A stretch of 64,000 nt of DNA from Actinomycetota bacterium (lineage in GTDB: Bacteria; Actinomycetota; UBA4738; HRBIN12), in the NCBI GenBank assembly GCA_035697485.1, contig DASSCU010000033.1, positions 1-64,000 on the forward strand, in the 5' to 3' direction. The notes beneath the pieces were generated by a model, which saw nothing but the letters and a program-made list of their open reading frames with translations, was not told the origin of the DNA and ran no database searches. Below are positions 1 to 11,092 of this stretch, one piece after another. The position numbers were made by a program, and so were the translations under genes. Each line of letters opens with the position of its first letter. The stretch's first letter is position 1.

Positions 1-621
1 GCGGATGTACGTGCCGGTGCGGCCGGCCATGAAGTCGCAGAAATCCTCCGCCAGTTCACGGTGCTCCTCCGGCGTCACCCGGCCGACGCAGGGCGCCGAG
101 CACTTGCCGATGTAGCCGAGGAGGCAGGGCCGGCCGGCCGACGCCGCGTTCCGGAACACGCCCGCCGAGCAGGTGCGGACGGGGAAGACCCGCAGCATCA
201 GGTCGACGGTCTCGCGGATCGCCCACGCGTGCCCGTACGGCCCGAAGTAGCGGACCTTCTTCCGCTTGGCGCCCCGGAGCACCTGTGCCCTCGGCCACTC
301 CTCTCCCACGGTGAGGGCGAGGTACGGGTAGCTCTTGTCGTCGCGGTATCGGATGTTGAACCGCGGCCGGTGGCGCTGGATCAGGTTGTACTCGAGCATC
401 AGGGCGTCGACCTCGCCGCTCGCGACGATCCACTCGACGCTCTCGGCCGAGGCGACCATCGCCTCGGTGCGGGGGTGCAGGGGCTTGCCCCAGTAGTTCG
501 CCAGGCGCTTGCGGAGCGACCGGGCCTTGCCGACGTAGATCACCCGTCCGTCGGCGTCGCGGAACAGGTACGCCCCCGGCTCGTCGGGGATGTCGCCGGC
601 GGGGGGTCGGGTGAGGCTCAC
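1..621 (-). CDS. uvrC: UvrABC excinuclease subunit C, N-terminal part (cut by window edge)
   Basis: UvrC makes the dual incisions in nucleotide-excision repair after UvrA and UvrB load on damaged DNA. The 207 codons present carry the GIY-YIG nuclease domain: GAYLFRD and [14 protein letters not shown] near residues 17-40, then a Tyr/Phe-rich stretch (KVRYFGPY) and a Cys cluster ([22 protein letters not shown]) typical of the region after the nuclease. The C-terminal UVR motif, RNase H-like and HhH domains lie outside the window. The start is GTG at 621 because an ATG 12 nt upstream runs into a stop. There is no Shine-Dalgarno, but a TACGAT box sits 6 nt before the GTG, suggesting a leaderless message. 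Its neighbour upstream is a secreted lipoprotein, then uvrA. Confidence 0.95.
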   Translation of the reverse strand, partial: MSLTRPPAGDIPDEPGAYLFRDADGRVIYVGKARSLRKRLANYWGKPLHPRTEAMVASAESVEWIVASGEVDALMLEYNLIQRHRPRFNIRYRDDKSYPYLALTVGEEWPRAQVLRGAKRKKVRYFGPYGHAWAIRETVDLMLRVFPVRTCSAGVFRNAASAGRPCLLGYIGKCSAPCVGRVTPEEHRELAEDFCDFMAGRTGTYIR

Positions 622-627
622 CCGGTC

Positions 628-633
628 ATCGTA
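628..633 (-). promoter_or_regulatory. Putative -10 box of a leaderless uvrC promoter
   Basis: TACGAT read on the minus strand ends 6 nt before the uvrC GTG. This spacing would place transcription start at or next to the start codon. The same arrangement recurs at several genes in the window. No clear -35 box is seen. Confidence 0.45.
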
Positions 634-666
634 GTCGTGCCGCCGGACACGACCGGCGAGCGAGGG

Positions 667-2376
667 CTAGTTGCCGCCGCCTCCGCCGCCAGACTCGATC
701 GCGACCATGGTGCCGGTCATCGTCGTCGGGTGCACGTCGCAGACGTAGAAGTACTCCCCGGCATCGAGGGGGTCGACGTCGAGGGTCTGCTGGACCGGAC
801 CCGGCTCGACCGCGGTCTTCCCGATCTCATCGCCGCCCTCCTCGGTGAGCAGGTCGAAGTTGTGCGGGATCCCGGCGTCCTGGTTGTCGATGTTCACGGT
901 GAACGCCTCGCCCGCCGGGGCGACGAGGCAACTCGTGTCCCACGCGACCCCGCTCGCGACGATGTCGAGCAGGATCTCGCCGTCGGCGCCGCATTCACCG
1001 CCATCGGTCGTCGGGGCCGGGATCTGGTCGGGAGCGACCGTCGGGCTCGGTGCCGCCACCGGGAGTTCCCCGATGTCGCCCTGGACGCCGAACCGCAGGT
1101 TCTGACCCTCCATGTCGTACCAAGCGAGGAAGATGTTCGCGCCGTCGGGACTCACCCCCACCGAGCCCGAGCGTCCGCCGAGCGTGTCGGCCGTCTCGAT
1201 CGGGGTGAACGTCTCGCCGTCGTCGCTCGTGGCCAGCACCACGCCGTCGGCGTCGTCCCAGGCGGCGACGAGACCGCCCTCGTCGTCGACGGCGATGCTC
1301 GTCGTCGACGCCAGGTTCCCGATCGTCTCGGGATCGGCTGGAGCGGCGTCGGCGATCTTCGTGAGCGACCAGCCCGCCCCGCTCTGGTGGGCGAGCTGCA
1401 CGCCGCCGTCATCGTCGAAGAACGTGAGGATACCGTTGCCGTCAGCATCGACCGCCATATCGAGGCCCTGCCCGCTCACGCCGCCGGCCACCTCGCTGGC
1501 GACCCACTCGTCGCCGTCGAGCACCGAGACCATCACCGCGCCGGCGTCGGTGTCGACCCACGCCACGGTCGGCCCCGCCGAGGTCACGCCGATACGGGTC
1601 GGTTGCGGCTGCGGGCAGCCCGCGCACTGCGGGATCGTCGCCACCGTCTGCGTGCTCCACCCGTCATCAGACTTCGTCGCGACCCGCACCTCCTGTCCGG
1701 AGGCGTTCAGCGTGTAGGCGACCCACGGGTTGCCGTCGGCGTCGGCGGTGACGGACGCCTGCCCGATCGGTCCCGCCTTGCGGAGGCTGAAGCCGTAGTC
1801 GTAGACCTGCTCCACCGTGAACGCGTCGGTGCCACCGGCGTAGGAGATGCCGTTCTGGCTGGTCCAGACCACGTGCTTGCCGCCGGCGTCGTCGATCGCG
1901 ATGTCGGTGCCGTTCGTGTTCTCGGCCGTCGCCCCGACGAGGCTCTTGTCGAACGCGGGCCCGTAGGGGATGTAGACGCCGGTCGGGGTCTCTCGAACCT
2001 GGGCCGCGGCCCCCCTCGTCCACACGCCGTCGGCCGACAGACTCGCGACGCCGATCGCGGCGCCGTCCTTGGCCTCGGGGTCGTCGGTCGTGATGTACGG
2101 GGCGCCGATCGGGCGCCCGACGGGGATCTCGCCCTCCTCGAGCACGGCCGGGAAGATCCAGTAGGAGGTGTGGGGCACGCCCTCGGCGTCGACGGCGACC
2201 GCGTTGCCGAGGCCAGCATCGTCGAGGAACTCGGCGACGAACGGGACGAAGCGCTCGCCTTCACCGCTGACGACCTCGCCTTCCGGGATCGAGCCGCAGG
2301 CGGCGACGCTGAGGGCCAGGGCACACAGGATGATCAGCAGGCGCGTGGTCACGTCGGCGGGGATACTAACAAGCAT
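667..2376 (-). CDS. Secreted lipoprotein: beta-propeller-like region plus C-terminal cupredoxin domain
   Basis: The 569-residue product begins with a lipoprotein signal peptide (hydrophobic LLIILCALALSVAAC, lipobox cysteine at 27), so it is probably anchored outside the membrane. Residues of about 60-440 contain repeated blade-like units with GVS/GNP-W and SxDGxxF motifs resembling BNR/sialidase-type propellers, with several D-x-D-G turns. Residues of about 462-560 form a plastocyanin-like domain with a complete type 1 copper set: His505 (IPHNF), Cys546, His549 and Met553 (VCDVHPTTM). It ends in a poly-Gly tail. Electron transfer or copper binding is inferred from the ligands; the partner and substrate are unknown. 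It begins 24 bp after the uvrA stop and may be co-transcribed with it. GTG at residue 9 is an alternative start. Confidence 0.8.
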   Translation of the reverse strand: MLVSIPADVTTRLLIILCALALSVAACGSIPEGEVVSGEGERFVPFVAEFLDDAGLGNAVAVDAEGVPHTSYWIFPAVLEEGEIPVGRPIGAPYITTDDPEAKDGAAIGVASLSADGVWTRGAAAQVRETPTGVYIPYGPAFDKSLVGATAENTNGTDIAIDDAGGKHVVWTSQNGISYAGGTDAFTVEQVYDYGFSLRKAGPIGQASVTADADGNPWVAYTLNASGQEVRVATKSDDGWSTQTVATIPQCAGCPQPQPTRIGVTSAGPTVAWVDTDAGAVMVSVLDGDEWVASEVAGGVSGQGLDMAVDADGNGILTFFDDDGGVQLAHQSGAGWSLTKIADAAPADPETIGNLASTTSIAVDDEGGLVAAWDDADGVVLATSDDGETFTPIETADTLGGRSGSVGVSPDGANIFLAWYDMEGQNLRFGVQGDIGELPVAAPSPTVAPDQIPAPTTDGGECGADGEILLDIVASGVAWDTSCLVAPAGEAFTVNIDNQDAGIPHNFDLLTEEGGDEIGKTAVEPGPVQQTLDVDPLDAGEYFYVCDVHPTTMTGTMVAIESGGGGGGN

Positions 2377-2400
2377 CGGCCCCGGTGCAGGGCAGCCGGA

Positions 2401-5277
<2,877 letters not shown>

Positions 5278-5304
5278 ACGGTGAGCCAGTGTAGTGGCGC
5301 CCGG

Positions 5305-5336
5305 CGACACGCTCCGGGGAGCGTCGTAGCGTGTCG
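5305..5336 (+). promoter_or_regulatory. Overlapping stem-loops in the mgtE-like leader
   Basis: A perfect 9-bp inverted repeat (CGACACGCT at 5305-5313, AGCGTGTCG at 5328-5336) shares five bases with a second 7-bp repeat (ACGCTCC at 5309-5315, GGAGCGT at 5318-5324). The two stems cannot form together. The element sits about 23 nt before the Shine-Dalgarno of the downstream magnesium-channel-like gene, in the divergent spacer from uvrA. Confidence 0.35.
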
Positions 5337-5373
5337 TAGATCACCGCCGGGATCGCCCAAGGAGGATGCAACG

Positions 5374-6351
5374 ATGTCGACATTGACGAGGGCCGGCGTC
5401 GCGCGCGCCAGGACGATCGGGGTTCTGGCAGAGCGAGACGTGCCGGTCGCCTCGGTCGAGGCGTCGATCGGCGAGATCCGCGCCGAGCTCCGCGGGTCGC
5501 CGCCCTACCGGGCGCCCGCGGTGGTGGTCCTGCGGGATGGGCACATGGCGGGACTTCTCGCCGTCGAAGCGCTGCTGTCGGCCTCCGACGAGTCCATCGC
5601 CTCTGCCTTGATGGATCCAGACCCGCCGCGCGCCCGGCCCGAGACCGACCCCGAGGTGGCGGCCTGGCAGGTCGTGAACGGTCTCGCGCACACCGTGGCC
5701 GTCGAGGACGCGAACGGGCGTTTCCTCGGCTTGGTTCCCCCCCATGCACTCCTGGCGGTGCTCGCGGCGGAGCACGAAGAAGACCTGTCGCGCCTCGGTG
5801 GGTCGCTGCACGACACGTCGGAGGCCCGGATCTCGAGCCGGGAGTCCATCGGACGTCGGCTCCGTCATCGGCTGCCGTGGCTGATCATCGGGCTCGCGGG
5901 CGCCGCGGCCTCAGCCGTGCTCGTCCGGAGCTACGAGGCCGACCTCGCGCGCGCCGCGGTGCTCGCGGTCTTCCTCCCCGGGATCGTGTACATGGCCGAT
6001 GCCGTCGGCACCCAAACCGAGACGCTCATCATCCGTGGCCTTTCGGTCGGAGTGTCCATCCGCGAGGTCGTGCGTCGGGAGTCCGCGACCGGCCTCTTGA
6101 TCGGGCTCACCTTGGCGGCGCTGGCCTTCCCGTTCGTGCTGTGGTGGCGTGGGGACCCCGACGTGGCGATCGCGGTCGCCCTGTCGCTGCTCGCGGCGTG
6201 CGGTGTGGCCAGCGTGGTCGCCATGGCCCTGCCTGCGCTGCTCCGCAGGGCCGGGGTCGACCCCGCCTTCGGGAGCGGCCCGCTGGCGACGGTGATCCAG
6301 GATCTGCTCTCGATCCTGCTCTACCTCTGGATCGCGACGGCGATCGTCTGA
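5374..6351 (+). CDS. MgtE-family divalent-cation channel/transporter, short form
   Basis: The 325-residue product has two degenerate CBS-like segments (about 18-130) followed by a membrane domain of about five helices (about 167-325). The membrane part carries MgtE family landmarks: YMADAVGTQTETLIIRGL corresponds to the conserved GNAGSQ-type pore segment, and DPAFGSGPLATVIQDLLS to the DPA-SGP segment of the last helices. It lacks the N-terminal superhelical domain of classical MgtE, so it is about two thirds of the usual length. Mg2+ or a related cation is the expected substrate by family. ATG at 5374 is chosen because a strong AAGGAGG (5359-5365) precedes it. The upstream region holds alternative stem-loops. 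Specificity is not proven by the sequence. Confidence 0.8.
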   Translation: MSTLTRAGVARARTIGVLAERDVPVASVEASIGEIRAELRGSPPYRAPAVVVLRDGHMAGLLAVEALLSASDESIASALMDPDPPRARPETDPEVAAWQVVNGLAHTVAVEDANGRFLGLVPPHALLAVLAAEHEEDLSRLGGSLHDTSEARISSRESIGRRLRHRLPWLIIGLAGAAASAVLVRSYEADLARAAVLAVFLPGIVYMADAVGTQTETLIIRGLSVGVSIREVVRRESATGLLIGLTLAALAFPFVLWWRGDPDVAIAVALSLLAACGVASVVAMALPALLRRAGVDPAFGSGPLATVIQDLLSILLYLWIATAIV

Positions 6352-6379
6352 GGCCGGAACGCGGGGTGATCGGACCGCC

Positions 6380-6385
6380 TATCCT
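6380..6385 (+). promoter_or_regulatory. Putative -10 box of a leaderless promoter (S9 peptidase)
   Basis: TATCCT ends 6 nt before the ATG at 6392, with no credible Shine-Dalgarno between. This fits the leaderless pattern seen elsewhere in the window. Confidence 0.4.
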
Positions 6386-6391
6386 CCTCCG

Positions 6392-8377
6392 ATGGAACGA
6401 GACCTGCGCGAGACGCCACTGTTCAAGGACCTCGAGTCGTTCTTCCGCTCGGTCCTCGAGCCGGGGTTCGGCACCGCCACGCCCGCCGGTGACCCGGCTC
6501 CCTCGCCCGACGGTCGCTGGCTCGCGTTCCGCGGCCAGCGGCTCGACCGCCTGGAGGGCCACCCTCTCGGCCGGATCTGCCTGGTCGGCGCCGACGGCAC
6601 GGGGCTCCGCCAGATCACGGACGGACCCAACGACGACTCGGAGCCACGATGGTCTCCCGACGGCAGGCGGTTGAGTTTCCGCTCCGACCGAGCGGAGAAG
6701 GGGCGGCACCAGCTGTACGTGCTCGATGCCGATCTGCCCGCCGAGGCCCGCCAGGTGGCGGCGCTTCCCGGCGCCGTGGAGTGGCATCGGTGGTCGGCCG
6801 ACGGCGAGGGCATCCTCGTCGGGGTCGCGGGACGCGCCGCCGAGCAGGCCGACGCGCTCGGTTCCGGCACCCTGGGCGGCGAGCAGGACGTGCCGGCGTG
6901 GGTGCCCGACGTCGAGTCCGTCGACGACGGCGACGCGGAACGGCGGTCGCTCTGGCTGATCGACGCCGCGACCGGCGAGGGCCGGCGGATCTCGGCCGAG
7001 GTTCGCAACGTCTGGGAAGCCGACTGGTGCGGCACCGACCACGCGGTCGCCGTCACTTCCGACGGCGCGGGTGAGGACGCCTGGTACCGGGCGGGGGTGT
7101 CCCTGATCGACCTTGCCGACGGCTCGGAGCGAGAGCTGGCGTCGAGCGATGTGCAATTCGGTTGGGTCGCGGGCTCACCGTCGGGCACGACGGCCGCGGT
7201 GATCGAGGCCGTCTGCAGCGACCGGGTCGTGGTCTGCGGCGACCTCCGCCTGATCGACATCGCCTCGGGCACGATGTCGCTGGTGGATCTCGGTGACGTC
7301 GACGCGTCGCGCGCCGTCTGGATCGGTGAGGAGCAGCTTCTCGTCTTCGGACGCCGGGGCCTCGTCTCCGTCGCCCTCGAGGTGACGGCCGGGGGGATCG
7401 TCCGCGAGATCTGGACCACCGACGGATCGGTCGGTGAGCTCTACCACCCCAGCGGCGCCGCGTTCGGCGACGGGATCGCGGTGCTCACGTCGTCGCATCG
7501 TCGGCCCCCGTCCATCGTCGTCGTCGACCGCGACGAGGACGAGCGCGAGGTCGCCGCCCCGCGCCACGCCGGTCACGACGTCGTGCTCGGGGCGATCGGG
7601 CGGCGCGAGGTGATGCGATGGACCTCGACCGACGGCCTCGAGATCGAGGGGCTGCTCACACTGCCGTCGGGCGAAGGACCGTTCCCGCTCGTGCTCGACG
7701 TGCACGGCGGCCCGATCGGCAGTTCCGACGACCGTTTCCCCGGCGTGCTCGATGCGCTGCTGCTCTCGCGCGGGTTCGCGATCCTCGAGCCGAACCCGCG
7801 GGGGTCGACCGGCCACGGCCAAGGGTTCGCCGGCCGGGTCGTCGGCGACATGGGTGGGCTTGACGTCGACGACGTGCTCACCGGCGTCGACGCCGCGGTC
7901 GCCGCCGGCCTCGCCGACCCCGACCGTCTCGTCCTGACTGGAGGCAGCTACGGTGGGTTCATGGCCGCATGGATCCCGACCCGCGATCAGCGGTTCAAGG
8001 CGTCGGTATCGATCTCCCCGGTGACCGACTGGTGGTCCGAACGGTTCGACAGCAGCCTCGGCGCGTGGGTGGGCGACTTCCTCGGCGGGCAGCCGCACGA
8101 TGTGCCGCAGGAGTACACAGGCCGCAGCCCGGCGCTGCACGCCGCGAACGTCACGACGCCCGTGCTGCTCACGTCAGGTCGCCACGACCGTGCGACCCCG
8201 GTCGGCCAGGCCGTGGAGTTCTACCGGGCGCTCCGCGAGCACGGGGTGCCCGCCGAGGTGGTGCTGTACCCCCAGGAGGGGCACGGCGTGGGCGAGTTCC
8301 CAGCGATCCTCGACCTTGCCACTCGCACGGTCGCCTGGTTCGAGCGGTTCCTGCCAGGCAGGGGCGACGGACGCTAG
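6392..8377 (+). CDS. S9-family prolyl oligopeptidase-like serine peptidase
   Basis: The 661-residue protein has an N-terminal beta-propeller (about 30-400) with TolB/DPP-type repeats (SPDGRWLAFRG, RWSPDGRRLSFRSD) and a C-terminal alpha/beta-hydrolase domain. The catalytic triad is complete: Ser519 in GGSYGGFM, Asp599 in GRHDRATP and His631 in EGHGVGEF. An HGGP oxyanion-type motif (VLDVHGGP) precedes them. Family knowledge predicts cleavage of short peptides, as in acylaminoacyl-peptidase or DPP-type enzymes. No signal peptide is visible, so it is probably cytoplasmic. It is followed after 10 bp by a small unknown gene and a PLP enzyme on the same strand. Confidence 0.93.
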   Translation: MERDLRETPLFKDLESFFRSVLEPGFGTATPAGDPAPSPDGRWLAFRGQRLDRLEGHPLGRICLVGADGTGLRQITDGPNDDSEPRWSPDGRRLSFRSDRAEKGRHQLYVLDADLPAEARQVAALPGAVEWHRWSADGEGILVGVAGRAAEQADALGSGTLGGEQDVPAWVPDVESVDDGDAERRSLWLIDAATGEGRRISAEVRNVWEADWCGTDHAVAVTSDGAGEDAWYRAGVSLIDLADGSERELASSDVQFGWVAGSPSGTTAAVIEAVCSDRVVVCGDLRLIDIASGTMSLVDLGDVDASRAVWIGEEQLLVFGRRGLVSVALEVTAGGIVREIWTTDGSVGELYHPSGAAFGDGIAVLTSSHRRPPSIVVVDRDEDEREVAAPRHAGHDVVLGAIGRREVMRWTSTDGLEIEGLLTLPSGEGPFPLVLDVHGGPIGSSDDRFPGVLDALLLSRGFAILEPNPRGSTGHGQGFAGRVVGDMGGLDVDDVLTGVDAAVAAGLADPDRLVLTGGSYGGFMAAWIPTRDQRFKASVSISPVTDWWSERFDSSLGAWVGDFLGGQPHDVPQEYTGRSPALHAANVTTPVLLTSGRHDRATPVGQAVEFYRALREHGVPAEVVLYPQEGHGVGEFPAILDLATRTVAWFERFLPGRGDGR

Positions 8378-8380
8378 GCT
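8375..8380 (+). promoter_or_regulatory. Putative -10 box of a leaderless promoter
   Basis: TAGGCT overlaps the stop codon of the S9 peptidase gene and ends 7 nt before the ATG at 8388. It could drive the small downstream gene without a 5' untranslated region. Confidence 0.35.
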
Positions 8381-8387
8381 GCCTGGC

Positions 8388-8738
8388 ATGACGACCCGCG
8401 CCGAACTCGAAGCCCTGCCGACGAAGGATCTCTACGATCGGACGATCGCCCTCGCCAAGCGCCGGCTCGACGTGGGGTTCTTCTGGGAGCTGCTGAAGGC
8501 GCTGCCGGTGGCCGAGGAAGTCATCGGCGACGATGAGCGGAGCAAGACCGACGTGCGCCGTCCTCTGGCACTGCTGAACGACCTGCTCTACGACGCCGAC
8601 TCCGGCCCGCTCGGCGAGGCCTTGCGGCCGATGTACGTCGACTACCTGCTGGAGCACGATCGCGGGCACCACCCGGACGAGACGAGTGAGGCGAGCGACG
8701 CCGCCGGGGCCGCCGAGGAGACCGGCGACGGCGCCTGA
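8388..8738 (+). CDS. Small conserved-looking protein of unknown function
   Basis: A 116-residue acidic protein with no signal peptide or membrane segment. The first 85 residues look helical and well ordered (LEALPTKDLYDRTIALAKRR, then WELLKALPVAEEVIGDD); the last 25 are low-complexity Glu/Ala/Asp. I recognise no family. Its start ATG has no ribosome-binding site but lies 7 nt after a TAGGCT box. The next gene begins inside its last 53 bases in another frame, which suggests co-translation with the PLP enzyme. Coding is supported by an ordered, non-shadow composition and by position between two real genes. Confidence 0.65.
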   Translation: MTTRAELEALPTKDLYDRTIALAKRRLDVGFFWELLKALPVAEEVIGDDERSKTDVRRPLALLNDLLYDADSGPLGEALRPMYVDYLLEHDRGHHPDETSEASDAAGAAEETGDGA

Positions 8739-9894
8739 GCGCGATCTCGCCTCGTACCGGGACGAGTTCCCGGTGCTCGATCGCAAGACGTACCTGATCA
8801 GCGCCTCGCTCGGGCCGATCTCGCACCGTTCGCGCGCGCTGCTCGACGGCTACCTCGACGCGTGGGCGACGAAGGGCGCGCCCGACCACGTCTGGTTCGA
8901 GGACATCTTCCCAGCCATGGCGGGTCTGAAGCGGTCCTTCTCGGCGCTGGCGGGGTGCGACGCGGACGAGGTCGCGATCACGACGAACATCTCGGTGGCG
9001 CTCGCGACCGTCGCCTCGGCGATCGATCTGCGCGGTGAGCGGAACCGCGTGATCCTGAGCGAGCTCGACTTCCCCACCGACGGGCATGTCTGGCTCGCCT
9101 GGGCGGCGAAGACGGGCGCCGAGATCGTCTGGCTGCGATCTCCCGACGGGCTCACGATCCCGCTCGAGGACTACGACGAGGCGATCGACGAGCACACCGC
9201 ACTGGTCATGGTGAATCGTGTGCTCTACCGGTCGAGCGCGGTCGTCGACGCTGCGGCGATCTGCGCGCTGACGCGGGAACGAGGGGCGCTCTCGTTCGTC
9301 GATGACTACCACGGCCTCGGCACCGTGCCGCTCGACCTGCACGGCCTGGGCTGCGACCTCTACACCGCCGGCTCGCTGAAGTGGATGTGCGGGGGGCCGG
9401 GCATGGTGTTCCTCTACGCTCGGCGTTCGTTGCTGCCGGCGTTGGAGCCCACGGTGACCGGGTGGTTCGCGACCGAGGATCCGTTCTCGTTCGACACCGA
9501 GCACCTCGCGTACCACCCCACGGCGCGCCGGCTCGAGCACGGCACCCCGCCCGCGCCGGTGTTCTTCCTCGCGCAGGGCGGCATCGACATCATCTCGGAG
9601 GTGGGTGTCGAGCGGATCCGGGCGCGCCAGAGCGAGCTGACCGATCACGTGATCGCGCGGGCCGACGAGGCCGGGTTGGCGGTGCGGACCCCCCGCGAGC
9701 GCGGTGAGCGCGGCGGTGTCGTGAACGTGCGGGTCGGCGCCGACGCCGACGCGATCTGCCACGAGCTGCTCGCTCGTGATGTCTGCACCGACTTCCGCGG
9801 CGACGGCCTCCGGATCAGCCCGCACTTCTTCAATACCGAGGAAGACGTCGATCGGTGCTTCGACGAGCTGCGGGCGGTGTTGGCCTCGCGCTGA
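8686..9894 (+). CDS. Class V aminotransferase-fold PLP enzyme (kynureninase/desulfurase-like)
   Basis: The 402-residue product has the fold-type I layout of class V aminotransferases: FPVLDRKTYLISASLG near residue 30, a cofactor-phosphate segment (ITTNISVALATV), the aspartate that pairs with the PLP nitrogen (SFVDDYHGLG) and the Schiff-base lysine at about 232 (SLKWMCGGPG). The substrate cannot be read from sequence; kynureninase-like hydrolases, cysteine-desulfurase-like lyases and isopenicillin-epimerase-like enzymes share these features. GTG at 8686 is the furthest upstream start and overlaps the previous gene by 53 bases. The first 20 residues are Pro/Arg-rich and may not be translated; GTG at 8773 would start inside the conserved FPVLDRKTYL segment, so it is less likely. 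Confidence 0.85.
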   Translation: MRRATPPGPPRRPATAPERDLASYRDEFPVLDRKTYLISASLGPISHRSRALLDGYLDAWATKGAPDHVWFEDIFPAMAGLKRSFSALAGCDADEVAITTNISVALATVASAIDLRGERNRVILSELDFPTDGHVWLAWAAKTGAEIVWLRSPDGLTIPLEDYDEAIDEHTALVMVNRVLYRSSAVVDAAAICALTRERGALSFVDDYHGLGTVPLDLHGLGCDLYTAGSLKWMCGGPGMVFLYARRSLLPALEPTVTGWFATEDPFSFDTEHLAYHPTARRLEHGTPPAPVFFLAQGGIDIISEVGVERIRARQSELTDHVIARADEAGLAVRTPRERGERGGVVNVRVGADADAICHELLARDVCTDFRGDGLRISPHFFNTEEDVDRCFDELRAVLASR

Positions 9895-9922
9895 ATCCGG
9901 TCGGGGACGGGGTCGCCGCCGA

Positions 9923-9941
9923 GTAGTCTGAAGCAGACTAC
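9923..9941. terminator. Stem-loop between convergent genes
   Basis: A perfect 7-bp inverted repeat, GTAGTCT-GAAGC-AGACTAC, lies between the PLP enzyme gene and the convergent amidohydrolase gene, overlapping the stop codon of the latter. There is no T-run, so it may act as a weak bidirectional terminator or a 3'-end stabiliser. Confidence 0.45.
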
Positions 9942-10972
9942 CGGGTGGGCACGATCCGTCCCGCCCGGACGACGACCCTGATGTCGTCGAGCGCCGCGAC
10001 GTCGCCGAGGGGACTCTCCCCCACGACCAGCAGATCGGCAGGGGCTCCGACCTCGATCGGTGCGCGTACGAACGCCTGGAGGGCCTCCTCGGTCGTGAGC
10101 CCTGCGGCGCGCAGCCATCGCAGCTCGTCGACGTGCACCCCCGGCGGGATGGGACCGTTGCCGAGGTCGGTGCCGTAGGCGATCTCGCCGCCCGAGCGAT
10201 GGAACCTCGCCAGGTTGTCGAGGGCGCAGCGGAGCTCGGGCGTGTCTCGGCCGAAACCGTGGATGTCGAGCGTCGAGACCCATCGCTGGCGGGACGCGGC
10301 GGCGGCCACGGTCGCATCGTCGAGGCGCTCGCTCCACGGCGCGTGCGCCAGCTCGCCGACGCCGGCGCCCAACGCCCGCGCGACCTGCCCCGCCCCCTGC
10401 GCATGTGCCGTCACCGGCAGGTCGTGCTCGGCCGCCGCATCGCAGATCGCCGCGAGCACCGCGTCGCTCGGTGTCGCCCCCGCCTCGGCGTTCAGCGAGA
10501 CCTTGATCGCGACGGCGCCTCTCGTCGCGAGGCCCGCAACCGCGACCGCGGCCTCCTCGGGGTCGGCCACCTCGAGGCCGGTGCCGGGCGGCGCCCACGA
10601 TGCCCGCGTCGGGTACCCGCCGGGCGCGGTGAGCATCGGACCGGTCGCCCTGACGAACGGACCGTTGAAGCCGGGCATCTCCGACGCCTCGGCGAGCGGG
10701 AAGATCGCCTCCGACGGCCACGCCAGATCGCGGACCGCGGTCACGCCCCGGCGCAGGATCGCCCCCGGGTCGCCGAGCTCGATGTGCACGTGACGGTCGG
10801 CGCCCGCCGGCAGCAGGAAGCCGTCGGCCACCACGAGCTCGTCGGTCTCGGGCACCGGGTGGACGCGACCGACCTCCACGATCGATCCGCTCTCGCAGGT
10901 CACCTGCACGTCGGGGGTCGCACGCCCGGGGCCGAGCCATGCGAGCGGCGCACGGATCACAAGTCGAGCCAC
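9938..10972 (-). CDS. Amidohydrolase-superfamily metal-dependent hydrolase
   Basis: The 344-residue protein shows the amidohydrolase layout: a small beta-sandwich start ([13 protein letters not shown]), the metal-binding His-x-His ([12 protein letters not shown], about 66-68), a possible carboxylated-lysine site in AIKVSL, histidines in VTAHAQG and LAHAPW, and the late aspartate in YGTDLGNG. It ends with a second sandwich segment ([14 protein letters not shown]). Imidazolonepropionase- or dihydroorotase-like hydrolysis of a C-N bond is expected from the family; the substrate is unknown. GTG at 10972 is chosen because the residues before it do not resemble the family. The gene is divergent from the GMC oxidoreductase gene. 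Confidence 0.85.
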   Translation of the reverse strand: MARLVIRAPLAWLGPGRATPDVQVTCESGSIVEVGRVHPVPETDELVVADGFLLPAGADRHVHIELGDPGAILRRGVTAVRDLAWPSEAIFPLAEASEMPGFNGPFVRATGPMLTAPGGYPTRASWAPPGTGLEVADPEEAAVAVAGLATRGAVAIKVSLNAEAGATPSDAVLAAICDAAAEHDLPVTAHAQGAGQVARALGAGVGELAHAPWSERLDDATVAAAASRQRWVSTLDIHGFGRDTPELRCALDNLARFHRSGGEIAYGTDLGNGPIPPGVHVDELRWLRAAGLTTEEALQAFVRAPIEVGAPADLLVVGESPLGDVAALDDIRVVVRAGRIVPTR

Positions 10973-11092
10973 GCGCCGAACCCTAACCCGCGGACGGTCA
11001 CCGCGCGTTGCGGGATGGGCAACGCCGGCGGTGCAGCCGGCGTGCTGCTGGTGCATGCTCGCGGTCGGCGACAGACGCGAGGAGGCACGCTG

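Noticed and set aside
9923-9941. TAGTCT and AGACTA as a pair of divergent -10 boxes
   Set aside because: The flanking genes converge here, so no start codon lies at the expected distance. A terminator-like stem fits better.
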